64,000 bases of DNA from Actinomadura cremea. GTDB lineage: Bacteria > Actinomycetota > Actinomycetes > Streptosporangiales > Streptosporangiaceae. Each line of letters opens with the position of its first letter. The first letter of the stretch is position 1. Below the pieces are notes generated by a model. It was not told where the DNA came from and searched no databases. It saw only the letters and a program-made list of their open reading frames with translations. Of this stretch, positions 1 through 6,830 are shown piece by piece. The translations under genes and the position numbers were made by a program. Location of the stretch: NCBI RefSeq assembly GCF_014648495.1, contig NZ_BMRF01000008.1, positions 1 to 64,000 of the forward strand, given 5' to 3'.

Positions 1-1105
1 GGTCGAGTTCGACGCGGACCTCGCGGAGCATGTCCAGGTCGGGTCGGAAGCCGGTGGCGGCGACGATGGTGTCGGCGGTGACGGAGCGTTCGCCGTCGGC
101 GGTCGCGCCGATCACTGTGACCGGGCCGTCCCCGTCGAAGCGGGTGATGGTGAAGTCGCGGACGAGGTCGATCGCGCCCGATTCGACGGCCTGCTTGAGG
201 CGGGTGCCCAGCGCGCCGCGGGCGGGGAGCCCGTCGGCGTCTCCGCCGCCGTAGAGGCGGGCGACCGAGGTGCTTCGGACGGCCCAGGTGATGTGCGTGC
301 CGGGTGCGTCCCGGGCGAGTTCGGCGAGGGCGAGGAGTGTGCCCGCGGCCGAGTGGCCCATGCCGACGACGAGGGTGCGGCGTCCGGCGAAGCGGTCGCG
401 GTCGCGGCCGAGGACGTCGGGGAGCGGGCCGGTGACGTGGGCGGCGGCGCGGTCCTCGCCGGGTGCGGGCAGGCCGGAGTGCCCGAGGGGGTTGCGGTTC
501 CCCCAGGTGCCGGACGTGTCGAGGACGGCGCGGGCGTCGAGGTCGCGGACCGTTCCGTCGGCCTCGCGGACGCGCACCAGCAGCGGACGGTCGTCGCGGC
601 CGATCGTCCGGGTGGCGTCCAGGCCCCGGCGGGTGACGGCGACGACGCGGGTGGAGGTGCGGACGCGTTCGTCCAGTGCGGGCACCCGGGACAGCGGGAC
701 GAGGTAGTCGTCGACGAGTTCGGCGCCGGTGGGCAGGTGGTCGGGGTCGGGGAGCGACCAGCCGGTGGGTTCGAGGAGGCGGCGGGCGGCGGCGTCGGTG
801 TTGTAGCGCCAGGGCGAGAACAGCCGGACGTGGCCCCACTCGCGGACCGCTGCGCCGACCTGGTCGCCCGCTTCGAGGACGAGGAAGTCGAGGGCGCGTT
901 CGGCAAGGTGCGCGGCGGCGGCCAGCCCGACCGGCCCGGCCCCGATCACCACGACCGGCAGTCCTTGCCCGTCGTCCTTTCCGGTGACGCAACCGCAGCC
1001 GGCGTCGGTCTTGGCCTCGCGGGCGGTGACGCCCGGGGCAATGGGCTGCTCGGCGTCGGTGCAGCAGGCGCTGACACCGCAGCAGCCGTCCGGATCGGTG
1101 CTCAT
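1..1105 (-). CDS. FAD/NAD(P)-dependent oxidoreductase of arsenic island (3' end cut by window)
   Basis: Reading leftwards from ATG at 1105, preceded by AAGGAG with seven bases of spacing, the frame stays open to the window edge (368 codons). The first 45 residues are cysteine-rich (a CC at residues 8-9, further Cys pairs, then CGC). A Rossmann dinucleotide fold follows (GAGPVGLAAAAHLAE), then a second nucleotide-binding stretch around VVGMGHSAAGT and the ATGFRPD motif that closes many flavin monooxygenase folds. This is a group of flavoproteins often found in actinobacterial arsenic operons. The substrate is unknown; the Cys-rich head could bind a thiophilic metalloid, which is inference. It is divergent from an arsR gene with 93 bp between them, so both are probably controlled from the shared operator. 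The C-terminus lies outside the window. Confidence 0.8.
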   Translation of the reverse strand, partial: MSTDPDGCCGVSACCTDAEQPIAPGVTAREAKTDAGCGCVTGKDDGQGLPVVVIGAGPVGLAAAAHLAERALDFLVLEAGDQVGAAVREWGHVRLFSPWRYNTDAAARRLLEPTGWSLPDPDHLPTGAELVDDYLVPLSRVPALDERVRTSTRVVAVTRRGLDATRTIGRDDRPLLVRVREADGTVRDLDARAVLDTSGTWGNRNPLGHSGLPAPGEDRAAAHVTGPLPDVLGRDRDRFAGRRTLVVGMGHSAAGTLLALAELARDAPGTHITWAVRSTSVARLYGGGDADGLPARGALGTRLKQAVESGAIDLVRDFTITRFDGDGPVTVIGATADGERSVTADTIVAATGFRPDLDMLREVRVELD

Positions 1106-1145
1106 CGTCGAACTCCTTCGCCTGGTGCCACTGATTCGATGCACG

Positions 1146-1179
1146 TCTAAACAGATGCCAGTTTGCGTCGCTGTCTAGA
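1146..1179. promoter_or_regulatory. Candidate ArsR operator between divergent genes
   Basis: TCTAAACAG at 1146-1154 and CTGTCTAGA at 1171-1179 form an inverted repeat matching at 8 of 9 positions, with a 16-bp spacer. It sits in the 93-bp gap between the flavoprotein (left) and the arsR gene (right), where an autoregulating ArsR dimer would be expected to bind. A possible promoter TTGCGT (1163-1168), 17 bp, TCAAAT (1186-1191) overlaps it and points right. Binding is inferred from position and symmetry only. Confidence 0.5.
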
Positions 1180-1198
1180 TGGATGTCAAATTAGGAGA

Positions 1199-1564
1199 AT
1201 GTCCACGTTGCGGGAGTTCGCGGGTGATGTCGCCCCGGCGTGCTGTGCGCCGCTGAGCGGTCCGGTCATGAGCGAGGACGCGGCGGTCGAGCTGGCCGGG
1301 GTGTTCAAGGCGCTGGCCGATCCGGTCCGGCTGCGGCTGCTGAACATGATCGCGTCGGCCGAGGACGGCGAGGTCTGCGTCTGCGACCTGACCGGGCCGT
1401 TCGAGCTGTCGGGGCCGACGATCTCCCACCACCTGAAGGTGCTGCGCAACGCCGGACTCATCGAGGGCGAGCGGCGCGGGACGTGGGTGTACTACCGGGT
1501 GGTCGCCGAGAAGCTGACCCGCATGGCGGGGCTGTTCGCGCTGCCCGCCCTCACCGGCGACTGA
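1199..1564 (+). CDS. arsR: ArsR-family winged-helix repressor
   Basis: A 121-residue ArsR/SmtB-type regulator. ALADPVRLRLLNMIASA begins the winged-helix domain, EVCVCDLTG carries the CxC metalloid-sensing pair on the DNA-reading region, and SGPTISHHLKVLRNAGLI is the recognition helix. A CC pair near residue 15 could add As(III) ligands. I chose ATG 1199 because it follows AGGAG, although the spacing is only one base; the transcript may be leaderless. An in-frame ATG at 1163 would begin inside the presumed operator. The last 14 bp overlap the end of the convergent flavoprotein gene (1551). It probably represses itself and the divergent gene until As(III) binds. Confidence 0.9.
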   Translation: MSTLREFAGDVAPACCAPLSGPVMSEDAAVELAGVFKALADPVRLRLLNMIASAEDGEVCVCDLTGPFELSGPTISHHLKVLRNAGLIEGERRGTWVYYRVVAEKLTRMAGLFALPALTGD

Positions 1565-2660
1565 CCCCGGGGCCTCGGGCCGCCGCCTTCTCGCCGGCCC
1601 CGAGCAGCCGGGTCAGGACGTGGCGGGCGTCGGTGCCGACCCCGCGCAGGGTGGCCGAGGCGAACGAGCGCTGCCATTCCAGCCCGACATAGCCCAGCCC
1701 CGGGTGGGTGGACGAGACGCCGCCGCGGTGGCGCGGCAGTCCGTCGCCGTCGAGGGCGCCGAGGCCGGTCAGGTAATCGACGCCGGGCCGGTAGCCGGTG
1801 GCCAGCAAGACGACGTCGACGTGCTCGCGCGTGCCGTCGTCCCAGACGACCTGGTCGCCGTCGAGCCGGGCGAACATCGGGCGGCGGTCGGGGTTGCCGC
1901 TCGCGATGGCGTCGCGGTAGGTGCCGGTGTCCATGACGGGGGTGCCCTTGCCGCCGGTCAGCAGCGGTTTGGCCCACCCCGCGGTGTCCAGGCCGGTGCG
2001 CTGGAGCCAGAGGTGCACGTCCCGTCCCGCGATCCGCTGCGGCATGAAACGCAGCGGGTGCCGGGTGGCCAGGGTGACGTCGGCGACGGCGGAGAGCTCG
2101 ATGGCGATCTGCACCGCCGAGTTCCCGCCGCCCACGATCACCACCCGCTTGCCCGCCAGCGGCTCGGGGCGCCGGTAGTCGGACGAGTGCAGCACCGTCC
2201 CGTCGAAGGTGCTCAGGCCCGCGAGCGCGGGACGGTGCGGGCGGCTGAAGGCCCCCGTCGCCGCGACCACCAGCGGCGCGGTCAGCTCCGTCCCGCCGGA
2301 GACGGTGACCCGGAACCCGGCTTCGCCCCGCGCGGACGTGTCGCGCTCGACCCGCTCGACGCGATGGCCGGTGCGGACGTCGGCGTCCAGTCCCCTCGCG
2401 TAACCGGACAGGTACGCCACCACCTCGTCGCGCGCCGGGTAGTGGTCGGGGTCGCCCGGGAACGCGGCGCCCGGCAGCGCGCTGCGGCGGGCCGGGGAGA
2501 ACAGGGTGAGGCCGTCGTAGTAGTGCGGCCAGGACCCCTCGGCCCGGTCGGCGGCCTCCAGGACGACCGGCGCCAGGCCCAGGTCGCGGGCGACGCGGGC
2601 CGTCGCCAGCCCCGCCTGGCCGGCGCCGATGACGATCAGCGATGCGGTGTGCGTGCTCAT
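1551..2660 (-). CDS. arsO: Flavin-binding monooxygenase (ArsO-like)
   Basis: A 369-residue single-component flavoprotein. FAD site GAGQAGLATARVARDLG is near residue 12, the NADPH site VIVGGGNSAVQIAIEL near residue 175, and LLATGYRPGVDYL near residue 305 is the ATG motif of flavin monooxygenases. GSWPHYYDGLTLFSPA resembles the FMO/YUCCA region that follows the first fold. Flavoproteins of this shape are annotated ArsO in arsenic operons, where they are suspected to oxidise organoarsenicals or arsenite; the actual substrate here cannot be read. It is divergent from an arsR gene and overlaps the 3' end of the preceding arsR by 14 bp. A near-consensus promoter with no leader precedes it, so arsenic control from the shared upstream region is likely. 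Confidence 0.85.
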   Translation of the reverse strand: MSTHTASLIVIGAGQAGLATARVARDLGLAPVVLEAADRAEGSWPHYYDGLTLFSPARRSALPGAAFPGDPDHYPARDEVVAYLSGYARGLDADVRTGHRVERVERDTSARGEAGFRVTVSGGTELTAPLVVAATGAFSRPHRPALAGLSTFDGTVLHSSDYRRPEPLAGKRVVIVGGGNSAVQIAIELSAVADVTLATRHPLRFMPQRIAGRDVHLWLQRTGLDTAGWAKPLLTGGKGTPVMDTGTYRDAIASGNPDRRPMFARLDGDQVVWDDGTREHVDVVLLATGYRPGVDYLTGLGALDGDGLPRHRGGVSSTHPGLGYVGLEWQRSFASATLRGVGTDARHVLTRLLGAGEKAAARGPGVSRR

Positions 2661-2694
2661 GACCGCAACGTATCGTTACTTTCTTATATGTCAA
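2661..2694 (-). promoter_or_regulatory. Leaderless promoter of the ArsO-like gene
   Basis: On the minus strand: TTGACA (2694-2689), 16 bp, TACGTT (2672-2667), then six bases and ATG at 2660. No ribosome-binding site fits in the gap, so the transcript probably starts at the start codon. An ATAT-GTCA-ATAT motif at 2686-2697 lies over the -35 element and is the likely place for the divergently encoded ArsR to bind; this is inference. Confidence 0.6.
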
Positions 2695-2758
2695 TATGAT
2701 GATGCGTCGCGTAGGGTGGGGCCGGTGTCCGGACGGGAGCGGCGGGAGGAACCGGGTG

Positions 2759-3151
2759 ATGACGCAGCCTGCGGCCGGAGGCGCGCCGGAGGCGGGCCCG
2801 CCGGTCACGAGTGACGGATGCGGTGCGGCCGCGCCGCTCGGCCCGGGAGCGCGCGAGTTCCTGAAGGCGCTGGCCAGCGAGCAGCGCCAGCAGATGCTGG
2901 AGCTGTTCACCGGCGGCGTCGAGATCACCGTCGGCGCCGTCGCCCGACGTCTCGGGATCTCGCAACCGGCCGCGTCCCAGCAGCTGGCGATCCTGCGCCG
3001 CGGGGGGCTGCTCGCCTCGCGGAAGGTCGGCAAGCAGGTGCACTACCGCATCGACTCCGGCGCGGTGGACGCGTCCCTGGCGGAGCTGCGGACCTACCTG
3101 CACGCCTGCTGCCCGCCGCGGGACGGGGAGCCCGGCGCGGTCTCCCGCTGA
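2759..3151 (+). CDS. ArsR-family winged-helix repressor (no CxC sensor pair)
   Basis: A 130-residue regulator of the ArsR fold: FLKALASEQRQQMLELFTG, then VGAVARRLGISQPAASQQLAILRRGGLL as helix-turn-helix and KVGKQVHYRIDSGA as the wing. The usual ELCVCDL sensor helix is replaced by VEITVGAV, so metal sensing, if any, would use Cys42 or the CC pair in the HACCPP tail. Start ATG 2759 has GGGAGGA eight bases upstream. An upstream in-frame ATG at 2696 follows a TTATAT hexamer by six bases and is the alternative, but would add an Arg/Gly-rich head. Divergent from the ArsO-like gene, with which it probably shares operator DNA. Confidence 0.85.
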   Translation: MTQPAAGGAPEAGPPVTSDGCGAAAPLGPGAREFLKALASEQRQQMLELFTGGVEITVGAVARRLGISQPAASQQLAILRRGGLLASRKVGKQVHYRIDSGAVDASLAELRTYLHACCPPRDGEPGAVSR

Positions 3152-3175
3152 TCACCTCGCGGCCGCGGCGGGTGG

Positions 3176-3598
3176 TCAGGTGCCGGTCAGTTCGCCGATC
3201 AGTCCCTCGATCCGGGCGCGGATCTCGTCGCGGATGGGACGGACGGCCTCGACGCCCCGGCCGGCGGGGTCGTCGAGCGTCCAGTCGAGGTAGCGCTTGC
3301 CGGGGAAGACGGGGCAGGTGTCGCCGCAGCCCATGGTGATGACCACGTCGGACGCCCGGACGGCGTCGATGGTCAGGATCTTCGGGCTCTCGGCGGAGAC
3401 GTCGATGCCCTCCTCGGCCATCGCCTCCACCACGGCCGGGTTGACCCGGTCGGCCGGTTCGGACCCGGCCGACCGCACCTCGACGGCGTCCCCGGCGAGG
3501 TGGGTGAGGTAGGCGGCGGCCATCTGCGAGCGTCCGGCGTTGTGGACGCACACGAACAGGACGCTCGGCCTGCCGGACGTTCCGGGGGTGCCGGTCAT
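3176..3598 (-). CDS. arsC: Arsenate reductase, low-molecular-weight phosphatase type
   Basis: A 140-residue protein that reduces As(V) to As(III) in the cytoplasm so that the ACR3 pump can expel it. FVCVHNAGRSQMAA carries the CX5R loop with the nucleophilic Cys near residue 17; GCGDTCPVFPG holds the two later cysteines of the thiol relay; LDWTLDDPAG supplies the acid Asp. This is the thioredoxin/mycothiol-linked class, not the glutaredoxin class. The start ATG overlaps the stop of the upstream fusion gene (ATGA, 3595-3598), so the two are translationally coupled. The full set of catalytic residues is present. Confidence 0.93.
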   Translation of the reverse strand: MTGTPGTSGRPSVLFVCVHNAGRSQMAAAYLTHLAGDAVEVRSAGSEPADRVNPAVVEAMAEEGIDVSAESPKILTIDAVRASDVVITMGCGDTCPVFPGKRYLDWTLDDPAGRGVEAVRPIRDEIRARIEGLIGELTGT

Positions 3599-4338
3599 GG
3601 GGAATCCCTCTCCGCCGGGGGTCGTGGTGCGGGGGCCGTGCCGACGGCGGTGGCGAGCCGTCCGACGCGGTGCCGGATGTGGGTGAGCGCCGCCTCGAAG
3701 GCCGCGTCCGTGTCGGCCGGTACCGGGTCGGGGACCGACCAGTGCAGGCGGCGGGACACCGGCCCGGCCGGCTCCCCGGACCGCCGGTCGAGCTGCTCGT
3801 GGGCGTTGTCGCACACGGCGACGACGAGGTCGCCGGGCTCCAGCACCTCCCGGACGTGCGCGGTGCCCCCGGCCGGGAGGGCGAGCCCGTGGGACCGTGC
3901 GGTGGTGACCGTCCGGGGATGGACGTGCGGGCTCGGCCGCGTCCCGGCGGAGGCCGCGGGCAGGCGGCTGCGCCGCGTCCACAGGGCGGCGGCGAGCTGG
4001 GACCGCGCGGAGTTGTGCGTGCACACGAACACCACGCGGGACGGCCGCGGCAGGTCCTGCACGGCCCGGGGCACCAGGCCGTCCAGCGTCTCGGGGACCA
4101 GACGGACGTAGCTGCGGCGCCGGTCGGCCTCCGAGCGGCCCCGGACGACGAGGCCCGCGCGCTCCAGCACCCCGAGGTGGTGCGCCAGCAGGTTGGACGG
4201 CAGGTCGAGCCGGGCGCCGAGTTCCTTCGGCGAGACGTCCTGCAGCGCCAGGGCGTCCACCATCGCCAGCCGGACCGGCTCGGCCAGCGCGGCGTGCACG
4301 GCCGCCCGGCGAGTCAGCGAGCCTTGCTCAACGTCCAT
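3595..4338 (-). CDS. ArsR–ArsC-like fusion: winged-helix repressor joined to a low-molecular-weight phosphatase domain
   Basis: 247 residues in two parts. Residues 1-95 form an ArsR-like domain (AALAEPVRLAMVDALALQD, ELGARLDLPSNLLAHHLGVLERAGLV, wing RRRSYVRL). Residues 105-240 form an LMWP/ArsC-like domain with VVFVCTHNSARSQLAA (CX5R) and WSVPDPV as the acid loop. The relay cysteines of true ArsC are not obvious apart from AVCDNAHEQ, so the enzyme half may be a sensor rather than an efficient reductase; that is inference. I chose ATG 4338 because a promoter whose -10 ends six bases before it lies over the alternative start at 4374. Overlaps arsC by four bases in the same operon; divergent from arsR–acr3. 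Confidence 0.88.
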   Translation of the reverse strand: MDVEQGSLTRRAAVHAALAEPVRLAMVDALALQDVSPKELGARLDLPSNLLAHHLGVLERAGLVVRGRSEADRRRSYVRLVPETLDGLVPRAVQDLPRPSRVVFVCTHNSARSQLAAALWTRRSRLPAASAGTRPSPHVHPRTVTTARSHGLALPAGGTAHVREVLEPGDLVVAVCDNAHEQLDRRSGEPAGPVSRRLHWSVPDPVPADTDAAFEAALTHIRHRVGRLATAVGTAPAPRPPAERDSP

Positions 4339-4374
4339 TGACTCAATATATGTTGAGCGAATTTCTGCGGTCAA
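4339..4374 (-). promoter_or_regulatory. Leaderless promoter with embedded ArsR-type operator
   Basis: Minus strand: TTGACC (4374-4369), 18 bp, TATATT (4350-4345), six bases, ATG at 4338. The perfect inverted repeat CTCAA-6-TTGAG at 4342-4357 covers the -10 hexamer. Its form resembles classical ars operators, with TTGA-type arms, so binding by the ArsR half of the fusion protein would block the polymerase directly. Confidence 0.7.
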
Positions 4375-4411
4375 GCGGCAGGGGCACGCCGGTTCACGCG
4401 CGGCCGGGGGT

Positions 4412-4433
4412 TAACATCACCTCATGCTGATGT
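4412..4433 (+). promoter_or_regulatory. Leaderless promoter and operator overlapping the arsR–acr3 start codon
   Basis: TAACAT at 4412-4417 is followed by six bases and ATG 4424. ACATCA (4414-4419) and TGATGT (4428-4433) form a perfect inverted repeat around an 8-bp spacer that contains the start codon itself. A dimeric ArsR here would cover both the -10 element and the first codons. Confidence 0.6.
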
Positions 4434-4738
4434 CATCGGAGGCTGATGTGTTGCGGGTGCTGGCCGACCCGGTGCGGGCCCGCATCGTCGGGCTGCTGTC
4501 GGGCGAGGCGCTGTGCGTGTGCCACCTGGTCGAGGAGACCGGCGCCCGGCAGACCAACATCTCCAACCACCTGCGCGTCCTGCGCGAGGCCGGGCTGGTG
4601 GAGACCGAGCCGTGCGGCCGGTTCACCTACTACCGGCTGCGCCCCGAACCGCTCCAGGCCGCCTCCGCCCGGCTCGCCGACCTGGCCGCCGCCGCCGAGA
4701 CCACCCGCGCCCAGACCCGGAAGAGGCCCTGCCCGTGA
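4424..4738 (+). CDS. arsR: ArsR-family arsenic-responsive repressor
   Basis: A compact 104-residue ArsR with the classical sensor: EALCVCHLVEETGARQTNISNHLRVLREAGLV, where the CxC pair plus a nearby ligand bind As(III) and release DNA. The wing is CGRFTYYRLRPEPL. This is the most canonical of the four ArsR-type proteins in the window. ATG 4424 sits six bases after a -10 hexamer; ATG 4430 would also be possible. Its TGA overlaps the GTG of the acr3 gene (4735), so repressor and pump are translated together and induction is self-limiting. Confidence 0.93.
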   Translation: MLMSSEADVLRVLADPVRARIVGLLSGEALCVCHLVEETGARQTNISNHLRVLREAGLVETEPCGRFTYYRLRPEPLQAASARLADLAAAAETTRAQTRKRPCP

Positions 4739-5823
4739 CGACCTCGCCCACCGAAGCACCGGCCCGCGACGCCGGGCTGGTCGGCAAGCTGTCCACCCTC
4801 GACCGCTACCTGCCGGTGTGGATCATCGCCGCGATGGCCGCCGGGCTCCTGCTCGGCCGCGCCGTCCCGGGCATGGACGACGCGCTGTCGGCGGTCGAGG
4901 TCGGCGGGATCTCGCTGCCGATCGGGCTCGGGCTGCTGGTGATGATGTACCCGGTGCTGGCCAAGGTCCGCTACGACCGGCTCGACACCGTCACCGGCGA
5001 CCGCCGGCTGATGATCTCCTCGATCGTCCTGAACTGGGTCGCCGGCCCGGCGCTGATGTTCGCGCTCGCCTGGATCTTCCTGCCCGACCTGCCCGAGTAC
5101 CGCACCGGCCTGATCATCGTCGGGCTCGCCCGCTGCATCGCGATGGTCATCATCTGGAACGACCTGGCCTGCGGCGACCGCGAGGCCGCCGCCGTCCTGG
5201 TCGCCCTCAACTCCGTCTTCCAGGTGGTCGCGTTCGGCGCCCTCGGCTGGTTCTACCTCGAGATCCTCCCCGGATGGCTCGGCCTCGGCACCGACGACCT
5301 GCACTTCTCCACCGGCGAGATCGTCGTCAACGTGCTCGTGTTCCTCGGCGTCCCGCTGCTGGCCGGGTACCTGACGCGCCGCTTCGGCGAGAAGGCCAAG
5401 GGCCGCGACTGGTACGAGAACCGCTTCCTGCCGCGCATCGGCCCGCTCGCCCTGTACGGCCTGCTGTTCACCATCGTGATCCTGTTCGCCCTCCAGGGCG
5501 GGACGATCACGTCCCGGCCGGTGGACGTCGCCCGCATCGCCCTGCCGCTGCTGGTGTACTTCGCCGTCATGTGGGGCGGCTCCTACGCGCTCGGACGCGC
5601 CATCGGCCTGCCCTACGACCGCACCGCGACCCTCGCGTTCACCGCCGCGGGCAACAACTTCGAGCTGGCCATCGCCGTCGCCATCGGCACGTTCGGCGTC
5701 ACCTCCGGGCAGGCGCTGTCCGGGGTCGTCGGGCCCCTCATCGAGGTGCCCGTCCTGGTCGCCCTGGTGTACGTCTCGCTCCGGCTGCGCCGCCGCTCGT
5801 TCCGCGGTGGGCGGAACGCCTAG
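4735..5823 (+). CDS. acr3: ACR3-family arsenite efflux transporter
   Basis: A 362-residue inner-membrane antiporter that exports As(III). About ten hydrophobic segments are visible, starting with YLPVWIIAAMAAGLLLGRAVPG. GLARCIAMVIIWNDLACGD contains the invariant transport cysteine of ACR3 proteins, and AFTAAGNNFELAIAVAIGTFG is the conserved late helix. GTG at 4735 overlaps the arsR stop by four bases. With ArsC this completes an As(V) reduction and As(III) export route. Length is typical for the family. It is the last gene of the rightward ars operon. Confidence 0.95.
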   Translation: MTTSPTEAPARDAGLVGKLSTLDRYLPVWIIAAMAAGLLLGRAVPGMDDALSAVEVGGISLPIGLGLLVMMYPVLAKVRYDRLDTVTGDRRLMISSIVLNWVAGPALMFALAWIFLPDLPEYRTGLIIVGLARCIAMVIIWNDLACGDREAAAVLVALNSVFQVVAFGALGWFYLEILPGWLGLGTDDLHFSTGEIVVNVLVFLGVPLLAGYLTRRFGEKAKGRDWYENRFLPRIGPLALYGLLFTIVILFALQGGTITSRPVDVARIALPLLVYFAVMWGGSYALGRAIGLPYDRTATLAFTAAGNNFELAIAVAIGTFGVTSGQALSGVVGPLIEVPVLVALVYVSLRLRRRSFRGGRNA

Positions 5824-5844
5824 GGCGCGGCGGCGCCGCCGACT

Positions 5845-5850
5845 TACGAT
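5845..5850 (+). promoter_or_regulatory. -10 element of a leaderless promoter (popR-like gene)
   Basis: TACGAT at 5845-5850 lies exactly six bases before ATG 5857. Only 33 bp separate this gene from acr3, and no ribosome-binding site is visible. Confidence 0.5.
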
Positions 5851-5856
5851 GTCCGC

Positions 5857-6222
5857 ATGGCCGAGACCACCCGCCCGCTCATGCCCGCCGACGAGACGCC
5901 GCCCGAGCCGACCGCGCCGCGCCCGCCGGCGGAACCGCTGTGGCGCGACGCGCTCGGCGAGTGCCTGCGGCGGCTGCGCCTGGAGCGCGGCGAGATCCTG
6001 GTGGAGACCGCCCGGCGCGCCGGGGTCTCGCCGCAGTACCTCTCCGAGATGGAACGCGGGGTGAAGGAGCCGTCGAGCGAGATGATCGCCGCGGTCGCCG
6101 GCGCCCTGGACGTGACGCTCGGCGACCTGACGCTCGCGGTCGCGACGCGCCTCCTGGCCGCGCCGAACCGGGCCGCCCCGGCGAGCCCCGCCTGCCGGAC
6201 CGCCTACGCGCTGGCCGCCTAG
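5857..6222 (+). CDS. popR: XRE-family regulator of the ClgR/PopR type with ssrA-like C-terminus
   Basis: 121 residues. After a Pro/Glu-rich head of about 30 residues, LGECLRRLRLERGEILVETARRAGVSPQYLSEMERGVKEPSSEMIAAVAGALDVTLGDL is the helix-turn-helix shared with ClgR and PopR, which activate clp genes in streptomycetes. The last residues are AYALAA, ending like the bacterial ssrA degradation tag. In Streptomyces, PopR turnover by ClpP1P2 depends on its C-terminal alanines, so this protein is probably an unstable activator of the convergent clpP pair; function is inferred from motif and context. Its TAG overlaps the neighbour's stop through the palindrome CTAG (6219-6222). Confidence 0.75.
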   Translation: MAETTRPLMPADETPPEPTAPRPPAEPLWRDALGECLRRLRLERGEILVETARRAGVSPQYLSEMERGVKEPSSEMIAAVAGALDVTLGDLTLAVATRLLAAPNRAAPASPACRTAYALAA

Positions 6223-6830
6223 CCGACCTGCACGGGGAGCGGGTGCCGTTCCTCGATGACGTGGTCGATGAGGCCGTAGTCCAGGGCCGACTTCGCGGTG
6301 AACACGCGGTCGCGATCGGTGTCGGCGCGCAGCGTCGCGGTCTCCTGCCCGGTGTGCCGGGAGAGGATGCGCTCGATGTCCGCGCGCACGCGGACCACCT
6401 CGTCGGCCTGCAGGATGAGGTCCGGGATCGCCCCGCGGCCCTGCCCCATCGGCTGGTGCAGGACGACGCGCGTGTGGGGCAGCGCGGCGCGCTTGCCGGG
6501 GGCGCCCGCGGCGAGGAGCACGGCCCCGACGGCGACCGCCTGCCCCACGCACGTCGTCGCCACCTGCGGACGGATGTAGCGCAGCGTGTCGTACACGGCG
6601 AGCATCGCGCTCGGGTCCCCGCCCTCGCAGTTGATGTACAGCTGGATGTCGTTCTCGGGGCTGTCGGCCTCCAGGTGGAGCAACTGCGCGACGAGGGCGT
6701 TCGCGACGCCCGCGTCGATGGCGGTGCCGAGGTAGATGATCCGCTCCGTCAGCAGGTGCGAGTAGACGTCCATGATGCGTTCGCCGCGCGGGTGCCGCGC
6801 GATGACGTTCGGGATCGTGTAGGTGCTCAT
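6219..6830 (-). CDS. clpP4: ClpP-like subunit lacking the catalytic serine
   Basis: 203 residues with the full ClpP fold: ENDIQLYINCEGGDPSAMLAVYDTLRY, then CVGQAVAVGAVLLAAGAPGKR, then LPHTRVVLHQPMGQ, then DRDRVFTAKSALDYGLIDHVI. The nucleophile motif is normally GQAASMGA; here it reads GQAVAVGA with Ala (GCC, 6533-6531) at residue 100 where Ser is expected. The His of LHQP and the Asp of DRD are kept. It should therefore be a structural, ClpR-like subunit in a mixed ring with the upstream ClpP. ATG 6830 overlaps the upstream clpP stop by four bases. The symbol is by analogy with the popR-linked clpP3-clpP4 pair of Streptomyces. Confidence 0.85.
   Translation of the reverse strand: MSTYTIPNVIARHPRGERIMDVYSHLLTERIIYLGTAIDAGVANALVAQLLHLEADSPENDIQLYINCEGGDPSAMLAVYDTLRYIRPQVATTCVGQAVAVGAVLLAAGAPGKRAALPHTRVVLHQPMGQGRGAIPDLILQADEVVRVRADIERILSRHTGQETATLRADTDRDRVFTAKSALDYGLIDHVIEERHPLPVQVG

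Noticed and set aside
2696-2758. Extended start of the second arsR gene at ATG 2696
   Set aside because: A -10-like hexamer lies six bases upstream, but the added residues are Arg/Gly-rich and a proper ribosome-binding site precedes ATG 2759.
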